A DNA stretch of 64,000 nucleotides from Streptomyces sp. man185 (GCA_002551355.1 NTHE01000036.1:16001-80000), one strand, 5' to 3'. Counted from the first letter of the stretch, positions 32,461 to 42,156 are shown. A program made the numbers and translations. Notes: generated by a model from the letters alone, not told the origin.

Positions 32461-33764
32461 GGCCCGTCCGACGTACCCTGCGCTCCCCCGCGGCCGGCGG
32501 CCCGGCGACCGTTCACCAGGCGGCGCATCCGCGACGGCAGCGGCCTCCCGGGCGCGCGGCTGCTTCCCCCGTGCACGCGCGGGTCGTCGGTGACGTCGTA
32601 CCGCTTCACATAGGCGCCGAGGAACGCCTGGAGCGTGGCGATAGCGGGGATCGCGACCAGCGCGCCGACCGCGCCGAGCAGGGCCGTGCCGGCGATGACC
32701 GATCCGAAGGCGACCGCGGGGTGGATGTCGACGGTCTTCGCGGTCAGCTTGGGCTGGAGCACGTAATTCTCGAACTGTTGGTAGATCACGACGAACCCGA
32801 GCACCCACAGCGCGTACCAGGGGTCGACCGTAAAGGCGATCAGCATGGGCAGGGCACCCGCGAGATACGTGCCGATGGTGGGGATGAACTGCGAGACGAG
32901 TCCGACCCAGACCGCGAGCGCCGGGGCGTAGGGCACCTCCAGGATCACCAGCAGGATGTAGTGCGCGGCTCCGGAGATCAACGCCATCAGACCGCGCGAG
33001 TAGATGTAGCCGCCGGTCTTGTCGACCGCGATCTCCCAGGCGCGCAGCACCTCGACCTGCCGGGCGGGCGGCAGGACGGAGCACAGGGTGCGGCGGAGCC
33101 GGGGACCGTCGGCCGCGAAGTAGAAGGAGAACAGGAAGATCGTCAGCAGCCGGAACAGCCCGCCGAGCACCGTGGTGGAGAGGTCGAGCACTCCGGTGGC
33201 ACTGTTCTGGACGTACTTCTGCAGCCAGTCCGAGTGCAGCAGGCTGTCCTGGACCTCGACCCGGGAGAGTTCGGTGCGGAAGGTCTGGTTGACCCAGTTG
33301 ATCACCGAGTCGATGTACTTGGGGAACTCGTCGACCATGTCGACGATCTGGCCCGCGAGCATCGACCCCAGCAGCACCACGAATCCGACGCCGAAGATCG
33401 TCAGGCCGAGGAAGACGAGGAACGTGGCGAGTCCGCGGCGTATCCCGCGATCCGCCATCCGGCTGACCGCGGGCTCGATGGCGAGCGCGAGGAAGAACGC
33501 GATCAGAACGTTCGTCAGCAAACCGATGAGCTGGTCGAACGCCCAACTGCCGAGCTGGAAGCACGCGTAGAGCGCCAGGGCCAGCACCATCGCACGCGGC
33601 AGCCAGCCGGGCATGCGAACCCCGCCGGCGCCGGACGGCGGCGCGGGTGGTGCGGCCGGCGGAGCGGGTGGGGAGGCGGACGGCTGGGCCGGGGCGCTCT
33701 CGTCTGTCGATGACACGGGACAAGTCTGGCCCATGCCGTCGGCCCGCAGTTCCCCGCCCCGCAT
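32448..33764 (-). CDS. AI-2E family transporter (PerM/TqsA-like)
   Basis: 438 aa from 33764, where GGAG stands six bases ahead; starts at 33734 or 33716 are also possible. A Pro/Ala-rich cytoplasmic head (about 45 residues) precedes eight or so membrane segments, with the family landmarks ALAIEPAVSRMADRGIRRG, LTIFLFSFYFAADGPRL, VWVGLVSQFIPTIGTYLAG and YQQFENYVLQPKLTAKTVDI. The family exports or takes up small molecules including autoinducer-2 in enteric bacteria; no substrate is known for actinobacterial members. The C-terminus is Arg/Gly-rich and ends in the repeat cluster. Confidence 0.9.
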   Translation of the reverse strand: MRGGELRADGMGQTCPVSSTDESAPAQPSASPPAPPAAPPAPPSGAGGVRMPGWLPRAMVLALALYACFQLGSWAFDQLIGLLTNVLIAFFLALAIEPAVSRMADRGIRRGLATFLVFLGLTIFGVGFVVLLGSMLAGQIVDMVDEFPKYIDSVINWVNQTFRTELSRVEVQDSLLHSDWLQKYVQNSATGVLDLSTTVLGGLFRLLTIFLFSFYFAADGPRLRRTLCSVLPPARQVEVLRAWEIAVDKTGGYIYSRGLMALISGAAHYILLVILEVPYAPALAVWVGLVSQFIPTIGTYLAGALPMLIAFTVDPWYALWVLGFVVIYQQFENYVLQPKLTAKTVDIHPAVAFGSVIAGTALLGAVGALVAIPAIATLQAFLGAYVKRYDVTDDPRVHGGSSRAPGRPLPSRMRRLVNGRRAAGRGGAQGTSDGPPQR

Positions 33765-33872
33765 CGGCCGCTCCGGTTCCGTGCCCGCCGGAAACGGGGC
33801 CCCACGGCGTTCAGCGCTCGTTCACCGGACCGTGCCCGGGGTTCACCTCGCCTGCGGGGGCGCCCGTGTCGT

Positions 33873-34067
33873 TCAGCGCCGGTCGGCCGGGACGTCCATG
33901 GCCGTGCAGACCCCGCGCCAGACGTCCTTGGCGTCCCAGCCCGCGTCCAGCGCCTGGTGCACCGTACGGCCGCCGAGTTCGGCCATCACATGGTCACGGG
34001 CGAAGGAGTCCGCGTACGCCGCACCGAAGTGGTCGGCCATCCGCTCCCAGAAAATCGTCAACCGCAT
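33873..34067 (-). CDS. DUF3046 domain protein
   Basis: 64 aa, start ATG 34067 (MRLTIFWERM), in keeping with the family's fixed N-terminus RLTxFWxRM. The whole protein is the domain: SFARDHVMAELGGRTVHQAL, DAGWDAKDVWRGVCTAMDV. Small, acidic, helical; function unknown. DUF3046 genes sit beside recA-recX in many actinobacteria; here the pair is split by about 3 kb of inserted genes, which supports the view that the MFS-SDR segment came in later. Confidence 0.9.
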   Translation of the reverse strand: MRLTIFWERMADHFGAAYADSFARDHVMAELGGRTVHQALDAGWDAKDVWRGVCTAMDVPADRR

Positions 34068-34146
34068 GCCACCAGTATCCCGCTCCTGAGAGTGCAGCAG
34101 ACCCACCTGGCATGTGCCCGGCCCCTTCGCCCTCTACGGTCGGTCC

Positions 34147-35061
34147 ATGGCTGGAACCGGAGCAAACACCCTCGCCCGCGCCGAGCAGTTCATCTGGCTC
34201 ACTGCCCGTGTCCTCGAACAGCGGAGGTTCGCCCATGGCTTCCTTGGCGGAGGCCCCGACGCCGTCGAGACGGCACTCTCCGCCTACTTGAACGAGGACG
34301 GCGGCTACGGTCACGCGCTGGAACCCGATCTCCGGGGCCCGGTCAGCCAACCGCTGCACACCGCCCACGCGCTGAGCGTTCTCGACTCGATCGACCGCTG
34401 CGAGGGACAGCGCGTGGAACGGATCTGCCGCTATCTGACCCATGTGTCAACCAAAGAAGGCGCGCTGCCCGCTCTGCTTCCCACGCAGCGCGGCTATCCC
34501 GCGGCACCGTTCATCCCGATCGTGGACGACCCGCCGGCGGAGCTGCTCGCGACCGGTCCGGTCGTCGGACTGCTGCACGGCAATCAGGTGTGGCACGCCT
34601 GGCTGTTCCGGGCGACGGACTTCTGCTGGAGCGCCGTCGAGGCTCTGCAGCGCTCCCATCCCTACGAGGTCGAAGCCGCGGTCGCCTTCCTGGACGGCGC
34701 CCCGGACCGGGCCCGCGCGGAGGTTGCGGCCGACCGCCTCGGCCGCCTGGTGCGTGAACAACGGCTCGCGGTGCTCGATCCCTCCCGGCGGGCGGAGTAC
34801 CCGGTGGCGGCGGGCTACGCACCGGGCGAGCACCACTTCCCGCACGACTACGCCCGTACACCCGGGTCCCTCGCTCGCCGCTGGTTCACGGACGAGGAGG
34901 TGGAGCGCTCGCTCGACCACCTGGCCGCCGAGCAGCAGGACGACGGCGGATGGCCCGTGACCTGGCGTCGGTGGGCGCCGGGAACCGCGCTGGAAGGGCG
35001 CCCGCTGGTCACGCTCAGGGCCTTGGAGACGCTCCGCTCGTACGGTCGCCCGCTCGGCTGA
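34147..35061 (+). CDS. Prenyltransferase/squalene-oxidase repeat-like (alpha/alpha toroid) protein
   Basis: 304 aa from ATG 34147. Repeated short helical modules with the QW-like pattern: LNEDGGYGHALEPDL near residue 50 and EQQDDGGWPVTWRRWAP near 270, joined by helix pairs. This is the fold of terpene cyclases and protein prenyltransferases, but the cyclase acid motif (DxDD) is not visible, so it is probably not a cyclase. Cytosolic, no signal peptide. Substrate unknown. The gene stands alone, convergent with azlCD. Confidence 0.72.
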   Translation: MAGTGANTLARAEQFIWLTARVLEQRRFAHGFLGGGPDAVETALSAYLNEDGGYGHALEPDLRGPVSQPLHTAHALSVLDSIDRCEGQRVERICRYLTHVSTKEGALPALLPTQRGYPAAPFIPIVDDPPAELLATGPVVGLLHGNQVWHAWLFRATDFCWSAVEALQRSHPYEVEAAVAFLDGAPDRARAEVAADRLGRLVREQRLAVLDPSRRAEYPVAAGYAPGEHHFPHDYARTPGSLARRWFTDEEVERSLDHLAAEQQDDGGWPVTWRRWAPGTALEGRPLVTLRALETLRSYGRPLG

Positions 35062-35110
35062 CCACAGCGGAAGGTACGCGGCCGCCCGCTCGGCCGACCG
35101 CGCACCTTCC
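35044..35110. terminator. Terminator hairpin and repeat of the preceding gene's 3' end
   Basis: A 13-bp stem with one mismatch (35069-35081 and 35098-35110, GGAAGGTACGCGG against CCGCGCACCTTCC) forms a terminator between convergent genes. Its loop holds a second copy (35080-35099) of the 20-bp sequence GGTCGCCCGCTCGGCTGACC that spans the stop codon at 35044-35063, 18 of 20 identical, with TGA changed to CGA. Confidence 0.72.
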
Positions 35111-35132
35111 CTCCCCCGGGCGATCGGCCCGC

Positions 35133-35438
35133 TCAGGCCAGCGCGCGTACGCCCGCCGTGACCAGAACGCCCGCGCCGACGACGACCAGGAAGGGAGCGC
35201 GAAGGACCAGGGCGAGTGCCGCCGCGCCGAGACCTGCGGCACGGGCGTCGAGGACGAGCTGCTGGCCGTCGCCGAAGGTCTGCTGCGCTGTCAGTGCCGC
35301 CAGCAGCGCCACGGGCAGCAGGGCGGCCATCCGCTGGACGAGCGGCCGCTCCAGTACGCCGGCAGGCACCAGCAGGCCCACGAGTTTGGCGAGGTAGCAG
35401 CCCGCCACGGTCAGTCCGATGGCAATCCAGACGTTCAT
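35133..35438 (-). CDS. azlD: AzlD-type branched-chain amino acid transport subunit
   Basis: 101 aa, four membrane segments (AIGLTVAGCYLAKLVGLLV, MAALLPVALLAALTAQ, AAGLGAAALALVLRA, LVVVGAGVLVTAGVRAL). The small partner of AzlC; together they export branched-chain amino acids (BrnFE-type). ATG 35438 overlaps the azlC stop by four bases (ATGA), so the two are coupled. Confidence 0.92.
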   Translation of the reverse strand: MNVWIAIGLTVAGCYLAKLVGLLVPAGVLERPLVQRMAALLPVALLAALTAQQTFGDGQQLVLDARAAGLGAAALALVLRAPFLVVVGAGVLVTAGVRALA

Positions 35439-36205
35439 GAGTGCCGCTCCCCCTTCTTCCGTCCCATCAGGAAGAGGACGACGGGCGCGGCGAGCGCCGA
35501 CAGCAGGACGGGCACGCCCGCCGGCAGCACGGGCAGCAGCGTCAGGGCCAGGAGGACGGCCAGCCCCGCCGTGACGCGTTCGGTGGTGCCCTTGAGCATC
35601 GGCGCGAGCAGCGCGAGGAACACGGCGGGACTCGCCGCGTCGAGGCCCCACGCGTCGGTGTCGCCCAGCGCCTCGGCGCCCAGAGCGCCCACCAGGGTGG
35701 TGAGGTTCCACAGCACGTACAGGGTGAGTCCGGTGACCGTGAAGCCGATGCGCGCCGCCCGGCGGGTGGGCTGGGGCAGGGTGACCGCGGTCGTCTCGTC
35801 GATGACCCAGTGGGCGGCGAAGGGCCGTACCGGTCGGGGAAGGGCGAGCAGTTGGGAGAGTCGCAGACCGTAGAACGCGTTCCGGACGCCCAGGAAGAAC
35901 GCCCCGGCCGCCGCGGTGTAGGGGTTGCCGCCCGCGGCCAGCGCGCCGACCAGGGCGAACTGCGAGGCGCCGGTGAAGACGAGAAGACTCAGGACGCAGG
36001 TCTGGAGCAGGCTGAGGCCGGAGCCGGCGGAGGTGACGCCGAAGGCGAAGCCGGAGAGCCCGACGGCGATGCCGACGCCGAGCGCGTCCCGGACGACGGC
36101 CGCGTCCGGCTTGTCCGGTCGGGCCTCGGCCGCCGGTCCTGGCGGACCGGCGGATATGGCACCGGGCGCGCCGGTGCTCTCTGGGAGTGCTGTCTGTTCT
36201 GCCAC
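35435..36205 (-). CDS. azlC: AzlC family branched-chain amino acid permease
   Basis: 256 aa from GTG 36205 (an in-frame GTG at 36277 exists; neither has a strong ribosome site). Membrane protein with family motifs GLSGFAFGVTSAGSGL, FTGASQFALVGALAAGG and FFLGVRNAFYGLRLSQLL, plus HWVIDETTAVTL. The N-terminal 45 residues are low complexity. Forms a two-component exporter with AzlD. An AraC-type regulator lies upstream on the same strand, 121 bp away, and is a likely controller. Confidence 0.93.
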   Translation of the reverse strand: MAEQTALPESTGAPGAISAGPPGPAAEARPDKPDAAVVRDALGVGIAVGLSGFAFGVTSAGSGLSLLQTCVLSLLVFTGASQFALVGALAAGGNPYTAAAGAFFLGVRNAFYGLRLSQLLALPRPVRPFAAHWVIDETTAVTLPQPTRRAARIGFTVTGLTLYVLWNLTTLVGALGAEALGDTDAWGLDAASPAVFLALLAPMLKGTTERVTAGLAVLLALTLLPVLPAGVPVLLSALAAPVVLFLMGRKKGERHS

Positions 36206-36326
36206 GCCCGGGACGTTACGGGGATCAGGCGGGCCCGGTCTTGTACGTTCTTGCACGCACAGCCGTACCTCGCGCACGCAGCCGTACGTTCTTACGCCCT
36301 CGTGTCCTCGCGCACTGGCACGCCCC

Positions 36327-37175
36327 TCACCGGCTCGGCCGCAACACTCCGCGCTCGCGCTGGTAGGCGCCCGGCGGCACTCCTACGATCCGGGTGAAAT
36401 GCCGATTGAGGTGCGGCTGATCCGTGAAGCCGACGGCGGTCGCGGCCTCGGCGGGGGCGACACCGGCGTCGAGCATGCGGCGGGCCCTGCGCACCCGGGC
36501 GTCGGTGAGCCAGGTGTGGGGCGGCATCCCGTACTCCTTCTTGAAGGCCCTCAGCAGCGCGAACGGGCCGGTGCCGAGCTCGGCGGCGAGCGTGTCCAGC
36601 GTCGGCGGGTCGGCCATGCGCTCCTCCAGCGCGGCGCGTGCGCGGGCCGCGTTACGCGCACCCCCGGCGTGCGTGGTCAGTCCGGGCAACGGGCTGCCGT
36701 GCCGACTCAGAAGCCGCGTGACCAGCACCCGCAGCAGGCTGTCCGCCGCCAGCGCGTTGCCCTCCTCCGCCGCCCGGTGCACCTCGGTGATCAGCCGGGA
36801 GGCGTGGGGGTCGGTCACCCGGGTCTCGGCGAAGCCGACCGTGCCGCGCAGGGACGTCACCTCGGCCGCGATGTCGTTGACGACCTGGGCCGACGGGTAG
36901 AGCGTGGAGTACGCCCAGCCCTCGGGCGCCCCCGAGCGTGCGGTGTGCGGCACCTCCGGGTTGATCATGACGACCGTTCCGGGGACCGCGTGGACCGTGC
37001 CGCCCGGCAGCCCCACGTCCTCGACCCCGCCGGTGACTGCTCCGAAGACATAGCCCTCGTGGCTGTGCCGGGGGAAGGTGTGGCGGACGTAGCGGGCGCG
37101 CAGCAGATCGAGGTCGGGCAGCGCGGCGTACTGCCAGTGCCGTGCCCATTCCGCCGTGCCGTCCGCTCCCGCCAT
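36327..37175 (-). CDS. AraC family transcriptional regulator
   Basis: 282 aa from ATG 37175 (MAGADGTAEWARHWQY). Cupin-like N-terminal sensor (TFPRHSHEGYVFGAVTGG and VVMINPEVPHTA) and a C-terminal double helix-turn-helix (about 185-282) with LDTLAAELGTGPFALLRAF and AATAVGFTDQPHLNRHFTR. This layout is common to regulators of LysE/AzlCD-type exporters, and azlCD lies just downstream, so control of branched-chain amino acid export is likely. The longer open frame up to 38174 is antisense to lhr and not coding. Confidence 0.92.
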   Translation of the reverse strand: MAGADGTAEWARHWQYAALPDLDLLRARYVRHTFPRHSHEGYVFGAVTGGVEDVGLPGGTVHAVPGTVVMINPEVPHTARSGAPEGWAYSTLYPSAQVVNDIAAEVTSLRGTVGFAETRVTDPHASRLITEVHRAAEEGNALAADSLLRVLVTRLLSRHGSPLPGLTTHAGGARNAARARAALEERMADPPTLDTLAAELGTGPFALLRAFKKEYGMPPHTWLTDARVRRARRMLDAGVAPAEAATAVGFTDQPHLNRHFTRIVGVPPGAYQRERGVLRPSR

Positions 37176-37269
37176 GGGGCCATTCTCGCAGGTCCCGGTC
37201 GTGCGCACCCCGGCCGAGCGGGCCACCGCGGGCGGTGTCACCGGCCTGTTGTCAGTGGCGGGGTGCACG

Positions 37270-40200
37270 ATGGGGGACATGACCGGATCCGCGCTCGACG
37301 CGTTCTCGCCAGCGACCCGCAGTTGGTTCGCAGGAGCCTTCAGAGCGCCCACCGCCGCGCAGGAGGGCGCCTGGCGGGCCATCGGCGAGGGCAGTGACGT
37401 CCTGGTCGTCGCGCCGACCGGTTCCGGCAAGACGCTGGCCGCGTTCCTCGCCTCGCTGGACCGGCTGGCCGCCGAGCCGCCGCCCGCCGACGCCAAGAAG
37501 CGCTGCCGCGTGCTGTACGTGTCCCCGCTCAAGGCCCTCGCGGTCGACGTCGAGCGCAACCTCCGCTCGCCGCTGACCGGCATCCGCCAGGAGTCGGTGC
37601 GCCTCGGTCTGCCGGAGCCCGAGGTGCGGGTCGGCATCCGGTCCGGGGACACCCCGCCGGCCGAGCGGCGCTCCATGGTGACCAGGCCTCCGGACATCTT
37701 GATCACCACGCCCGAGTCGCTGTTCCTGATGCTGACGTCCTCCGCCCGGGACGCGCTGGCCGGCGTCGAGACGGTGATCCTCGACGAGGTGCACGCGGTC
37801 GCCGGGACGAAGCGCGGCGCCCATCTCGCCCTGTCGCTGGAGCGTCTCGACGAGCTGCTGCCCCGCCCAGCCCGGCGCATCGGTCTGTCCGCGACGGTCC
37901 GGCCGGTCGACGAGGTGGCCCGCTTCCTGTCGCCGCAGCGCAAGGTGGAGATCGTCCAGCCCCGGTCCACGAAGGAGTTCGATCTCTCGGTCGTCGTCCC
38001 GGTCGAGGATCTGGGCGAGCTGGGCGGCTCCCCCGCGACCGACGGAGACTCCGGCCAGGCGGACAAGCCCTCGATCTGGCCGCATGTGGAGGAGCGCATC
38101 GCCGATCTCGTGCAGTCGCACCGCTCCACCATCGTCTTCGCCAACTCCCGGCGGCTGGCGGAGCGGCTGTGCAACCGCCTGAACGAGATCGCCTACGAGC
38201 GGGCGACCGGCACCGCCTTCGACCCGGACAACCCCGTCCCCGAGCTGCCGGAGGCGCACGCCCCCGCCGAGATCATGGCCCAGTCCGGCGCGGGCAGGGG
38301 CGCCCCCGCCCTGCTGGCCCGCGCCCACCACGGCTCGGTCTCCAAGGAGCAGCGGGCACAGGTCGAGGAGGACCTCAAGGCGGGCCGGCTGCCCGCTGTG
38401 GTCGCCACCTCCAGCCTGGAGCTCGGCATCGACATGGGCGCGGTCGACCTGGTGGTCCAGGTGGAGTCCCCGCCCTCCGTCGCCTCCGGCCTCCAGCGGG
38501 TGGGCCGGGCCGGGCACCAGGTGGGCGCGGTCTCGACCGGGGTGGTCTTCCCGAAGTACCGCGGCGATCTGGTGCAGGCCGCCGTCGTCACCGAGCGGAT
38601 GCGCGAAGGGGCCATCGAGGCGCTGCGCATCCCGGCCAATCCGCTGGACGTCCTGGCGCAGCAGTTGGTCGCCATGGTGGCCCTGGACAGCTGGCAGGCC
38701 GATGACCTGCTGGCCCTGGTCCGGCGGGCCGCCCCCTTCGCCTCGCTGCCCGAGTCGGCGTTCACCGCCGTCCTCGACATGCTCGCCGGGCGCTATCCCT
38801 CCGACGCCTTCGCGGAGCTGCGCCCCCGGGTGGTGTGGGACCGGGTGGGGGGTACGGTCACGGGCCGCCCCGGCGCGCAGCGGCTCGCCGTCACCTCGGG
38901 CGGCACCATCCCCGACCGGGGGCTCTTCGGGGTCTTCCTGGCCGGGGCCGACCCGAAGAAGGGCGGGGGCCGGGTCGGTGAGCTGGACGAGGAGATGGTC
39001 TACGAGTCCCGCGTCGGCGACGTCTTCACCCTGGGCACCACGTCCTGGCGGATCGAGGACATCACCCGGGACCGGGTCCTCGTCTCGCCCGCCCCGGGCG
39101 TTCCGGGCCGGCTGCCGTTCTGGAAGGGCGACCAGCTGGGCCGCCCGCTGGAGCTGGGCCGCGCCCTGGGGGCCTTCCTCCGTGAGGTCGGCGGCCTGTC
39201 CGAGGAGGATGCCCGGCTGCGGCTGCTCGCCGCCGGGCTCGACGCCTGGGCGGCGGACAACATCCTGGCCTACCTGGACGAACAGCGCCGGGCCTGCGGC
39301 CATGTGCCGGACGACCGGACCATCCTGGTCGAGCGGTTCCGGGACGAGCTGGGCGACTGGCGGGTCGTCGTGCACTCCCCCTTCGGAGCCCAGGTGCACG
39401 CCCCGTGGGCGCTCGCCCTCTCCGCCCGCCTCGGCGAGCGGTACGGCATGGACGCCCAGGTCATGCACGCCGACGACGGGATCGTGCTGCGGCTGCCCGA
39501 CGCGGACATGATGGGCCTGGATCTGCTCGACTTCGACGCCCCGCCCGCCCCGGACACCGAGAACGGCAAACCGGCGCCGGGAGCCGTGGCCTACGACAGC
39601 GACCAGCCCCCGGTGGCGGCCGCCGACGTCGTCTTCGACCAGGGCGAGGTCCAGCAGATCGTCACCGACCAGGTGGGCGGCTCGGCCCTGTTCGCCGCCC
39701 GGTTCCGGGAGTGCGCCGCGCGCGCCCTGCTGCTGCCCCGGCGCTCCCCCGGCAAGCGCACCCCGCTCTGGCAGCAGCGCCAGCGGGCCTCCCAGCTGCT
39801 CCAGGTCGCCTCGGAGTTCGGCTCGTTCCCGATCGTTCTGGAGGCCGTCCGCGAATGCCTCCAGGACGTGTTCGACGTCCCCGGGCTCACGGAACTGATG
39901 GGCGATCTGGAGGCGCGCCGGGTCCGGCTGGTCGAGGTGACCACCCAGGAGCCCTCGCCCTTCGCCCGCTCGCTCCTCTTCGGTTATGTGGCCCAGTTCC
40001 TGTACGAGGGCGACTCCCCGCTCGCCGAGCGGCGCGCCGCCGCCCTCTCCCTGGACTCCCATCTCCTGGCCGAGCTGCTGGGCCAGGCGGAGCTGCGCGA
40101 GCTGCTCGACCCCGAGGTCCTCACCGAGCTGGAGCGGGAGCTGCAGTGGCTCACGGAGGACCGGCGCATCAAGGACGTCGAGGGGGTCGCCGACCTGCTG

Positions 40201-41964
40201 CGCGTGCTCGGTCCGCTCACCGACGCCGAGCTGGCCGAGCGGGGCGCCGAGCCGTCCTGGGCGCCCGAGCTGGCGACGGCCCGCCGGGCGATCCAGGTCC
40301 GGATCGCCGGCGCCGACCACTGGGCGGCGATCGAGGACGCGGGCCGGCTGCGCGACGCCCTGGGCACCGCGCTCCCGGTCGGCGTCCCCGAGGCGTTCAC
40401 CGAGCCGGTGAAGGACCCGCTCGGCGACCTCCTCGCCCGCTTCGCCCGGACGCACGGCCCGTTCACCGCCACCCGGGCCGCCGAGCGCTTCGGGCTCGGC
40501 ACCGCCGTCACCGACGGCGCGCTGCAACGTCTTTCGGCATCCGGCAGGACCGTCCAGGGCGAGTTCCACCCGGCGGGCATCGGCCAGGAATGGTGCGACG
40601 CCACGGTGCTGCGCCGGCTCCGCCGCCGTTCGCTGGCGGCGCTCCGCCAGGAGCTGGAGCCGGTGCCGCCCGCGGCCCTGGCCTCCTTCCTCCCCCAGTG
40701 GCAGCACTTCGGGTCCAACCGGCTGCGGGGCATCGACGGGCTGGCCCGCGCCGTCGAGCAGCTCCAGGGCGCGCCCGTTCCCGCGTCGGCGCTGGAGAAG
40801 CTGATCCTGCCGAGCCGGGTGATGGGCTACACCCCGGCGATGCTCGACGAGCTGACGACCACCGGCGAGGTCGTCTGGGCCGGTGCGGGCGCGCTGCCCG
40901 GCAAGGACGGCTGGGTCTCCCTCTACCTCGCCGACAGCGCCCCGCTGCTCCTGCCTCCCCCGCACCCGCTGGAGCTGTCGGCGCTCCACGAGTCCGCGCT
41001 CACCACGCTCTCCGGCGGATACGGCCTCTTCTTCCGCCAGATCGCCGACCAGGTCCGGGCCACCACCCACCCGGACTGCACGGACCAGCAGCTGGCCGAC
41101 GCCCTGTGGGACCTGGCCTGGTCCGGGCGGCTCACCAACGACACGCTGGCCCCGCTGCGTTCGCTCCTGGGCTCGGGACGGACGGCGGGCTCCACCGCCC
41201 ACCGCTCCCGGCGCAGCGTCCCGCGCGGGCGCTACGGCTCGCTCACCGCCGCCGCCCGCCCCGCGTCCCGCACCGGCCCGCCCACGGTCTCGGGCCGCTG
41301 GTCCCTGCTGCCCCCGGTCGAGCCGGAACGGACTCACCGCGCCCACGCCCTGGCCCGCACCCTGCTCGACCGGCACGGCGTGGTGACCCGCGGCGCGGTG
41401 CAGGCCGAGGGGGTGGAGGGCGGCTTCTCCGCGACGTACCGCGTCCTGGCCGCCTTCGAGGACAACGGGCAGGCGCGGCGGGGCTATGTGGTCGAGGGCC
41501 TGGGGGCCGCCCAGTTCGCGATGGACGGCGCCGTGGACCGGCTGCGGGCCGCCTCCACGGCGCGCGACCGCCGGGATCCGGACACCGCACCCCAGGCCCT
41601 GGTGCTCGCCGCGGCCGATCCGGCCAACGCGTACGGCGCGGCGCTGCCGTGGCCGGAGTCCCCGGACGGCGCCGGGCACAAACCGGGCCGCAAGGCGGGG
41701 GCGCTGGTGGTCCTCGTCGACGGCGAGCTGACGCTCTACATGGAGCGCGGCGGCAAGACCCTCCTGGCCTGGCCGTCCGATCCCGAGGCTCCGGCCCTGC
41801 GAGCAGCGGCCGACGCCCTGGCCGAATCGGCCCGCGCCGGAGCCCTGGGCACGGTGACGGTGGAGCGGACGAACGGCGTCTCCTCCCTCACCTCGCCGCT
41901 GGGCCGGACGCTGGAGGCGGCCGGGTTCCTCGCCACGCCGAGGGGCCTGCGCCTGCGCGCCTGA
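37270..41964 (+). CDS. lhr: Large ATP-dependent helicase Lhr
   Basis: 1564 aa superfamily 2 DNA helicase, full-length as in Streptomyces and mycobacteria. Motif I APTGSGKTLAAFLASLD near residue 48, motif II ILDEVHAVAGTKRGAH (DEVH) near 171, SAT (motif III), and motif VI VGRAGHQVGAVSTG. A winged helix and the Lhr beta-barrel follow, then the roughly 600-residue Lhr C-terminal domain, found only in the long form. ATG 37270 is preferred (GGGG seven bases ahead); ATG 37279 is close. It unwinds RNA-DNA hybrids 3' to 5' in mycobacteria and is damage-linked there. The next gene is a Nei-type glycosylase, a pairing that suggests a shared repair role. Confidence 0.96.
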   Translation: MGDMTGSALDAFSPATRSWFAGAFRAPTAAQEGAWRAIGEGSDVLVVAPTGSGKTLAAFLASLDRLAAEPPPADAKKRCRVLYVSPLKALAVDVERNLRSPLTGIRQESVRLGLPEPEVRVGIRSGDTPPAERRSMVTRPPDILITTPESLFLMLTSSARDALAGVETVILDEVHAVAGTKRGAHLALSLERLDELLPRPARRIGLSATVRPVDEVARFLSPQRKVEIVQPRSTKEFDLSVVVPVEDLGELGGSPATDGDSGQADKPSIWPHVEERIADLVQSHRSTIVFANSRRLAERLCNRLNEIAYERATGTAFDPDNPVPELPEAHAPAEIMAQSGAGRGAPALLARAHHGSVSKEQRAQVEEDLKAGRLPAVVATSSLELGIDMGAVDLVVQVESPPSVASGLQRVGRAGHQVGAVSTGVVFPKYRGDLVQAAVVTERMREGAIEALRIPANPLDVLAQQLVAMVALDSWQADDLLALVRRAAPFASLPESAFTAVLDMLAGRYPSDAFAELRPRVVWDRVGGTVTGRPGAQRLAVTSGGTIPDRGLFGVFLAGADPKKGGGRVGELDEEMVYESRVGDVFTLGTTSWRIEDITRDRVLVSPAPGVPGRLPFWKGDQLGRPLELGRALGAFLREVGGLSEEDARLRLLAAGLDAWAADNILAYLDEQRRACGHVPDDRTILVERFRDELGDWRVVVHSPFGAQVHAPWALALSARLGERYGMDAQVMHADDGIVLRLPDADMMGLDLLDFDAPPAPDTENGKPAPGAVAYDSDQPPVAAADVVFDQGEVQQIVTDQVGGSALFAARFRECAARALLLPRRSPGKRTPLWQQRQRASQLLQVASEFGSFPIVLEAVRECLQDVFDVPGLTELMGDLEARRVRLVEVTTQEPSPFARSLLFGYVAQFLYEGDSPLAERRAAALSLDSHLLAELLGQAELRELLDPEVLTELERELQWLTEDRRIKDVEGVADLLRVLGPLTDAELAERGAEPSWAPELATARRAIQVRIAGADHWAAIEDAGRLRDALGTALPVGVPEAFTEPVKDPLGDLLARFARTHGPFTATRAAERFGLGTAVTDGALQRLSASGRTVQGEFHPAGIGQEWCDATVLRRLRRRSLAALRQELEPVPPAALASFLPQWQHFGSNRLRGIDGLARAVEQLQGAPVPASALEKLILPSRVMGYTPAMLDELTTTGEVVWAGAGALPGKDGWVSLYLADSAPLLLPPPHPLELSALHESALTTLSGGYGLFFRQIADQVRATTHPDCTDQQLADALWDLAWSGRLTNDTLAPLRSLLGSGRTAGSTAHRSRRSVPRGRYGSLTAAARPASRTGPPTVSGRWSLLPPVEPERTHRAHALARTLLDRHGVVTRGAVQAEGVEGGFSATYRVLAAFEDNGQARRGYVVEGLGAAQFAMDGAVDRLRAASTARDRRDPDTAPQALVLAAADPANAYGAALPWPESPDGAGHKPGRKAGALVVLVDGELTLYMERGGKTLLAWPSDPEAPALRAAADALAESARAGALGTVTVERTNGVSSLTSPLGRTLEAAGFLATPRGLRLRA

Positions 41965-42156
41965 TCCAGGAGCCGCGGTCGCCGGGGCTTGGCCGGCCGC
42001 CCGGCCCCGCGCTGGTCCGCCCCACCCTCGCCTTGAAGGCCGGCCGTCCCAACCGGGGGCGCGTCAGCGGATCCTGTCGGCGGGCGCCCCGCCGCGGAGA
42101 CCCCGCGGTGAGCCCGGATCGACGCAGAACCGCCCCGGCGCGCCCATCATGGAGGC

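Noticed and set aside
32365..33723. Second minus-strand frame over the AI-2E gene
   Set aside because: Out of frame with the AI-2E gene; Arg/Pro-rich with no domain.
37252..41679. Minus-strand frame of 1475 codons over lhr
   Set aside because: Antisense shadow of lhr; no recognisable domain and no ribosome site.
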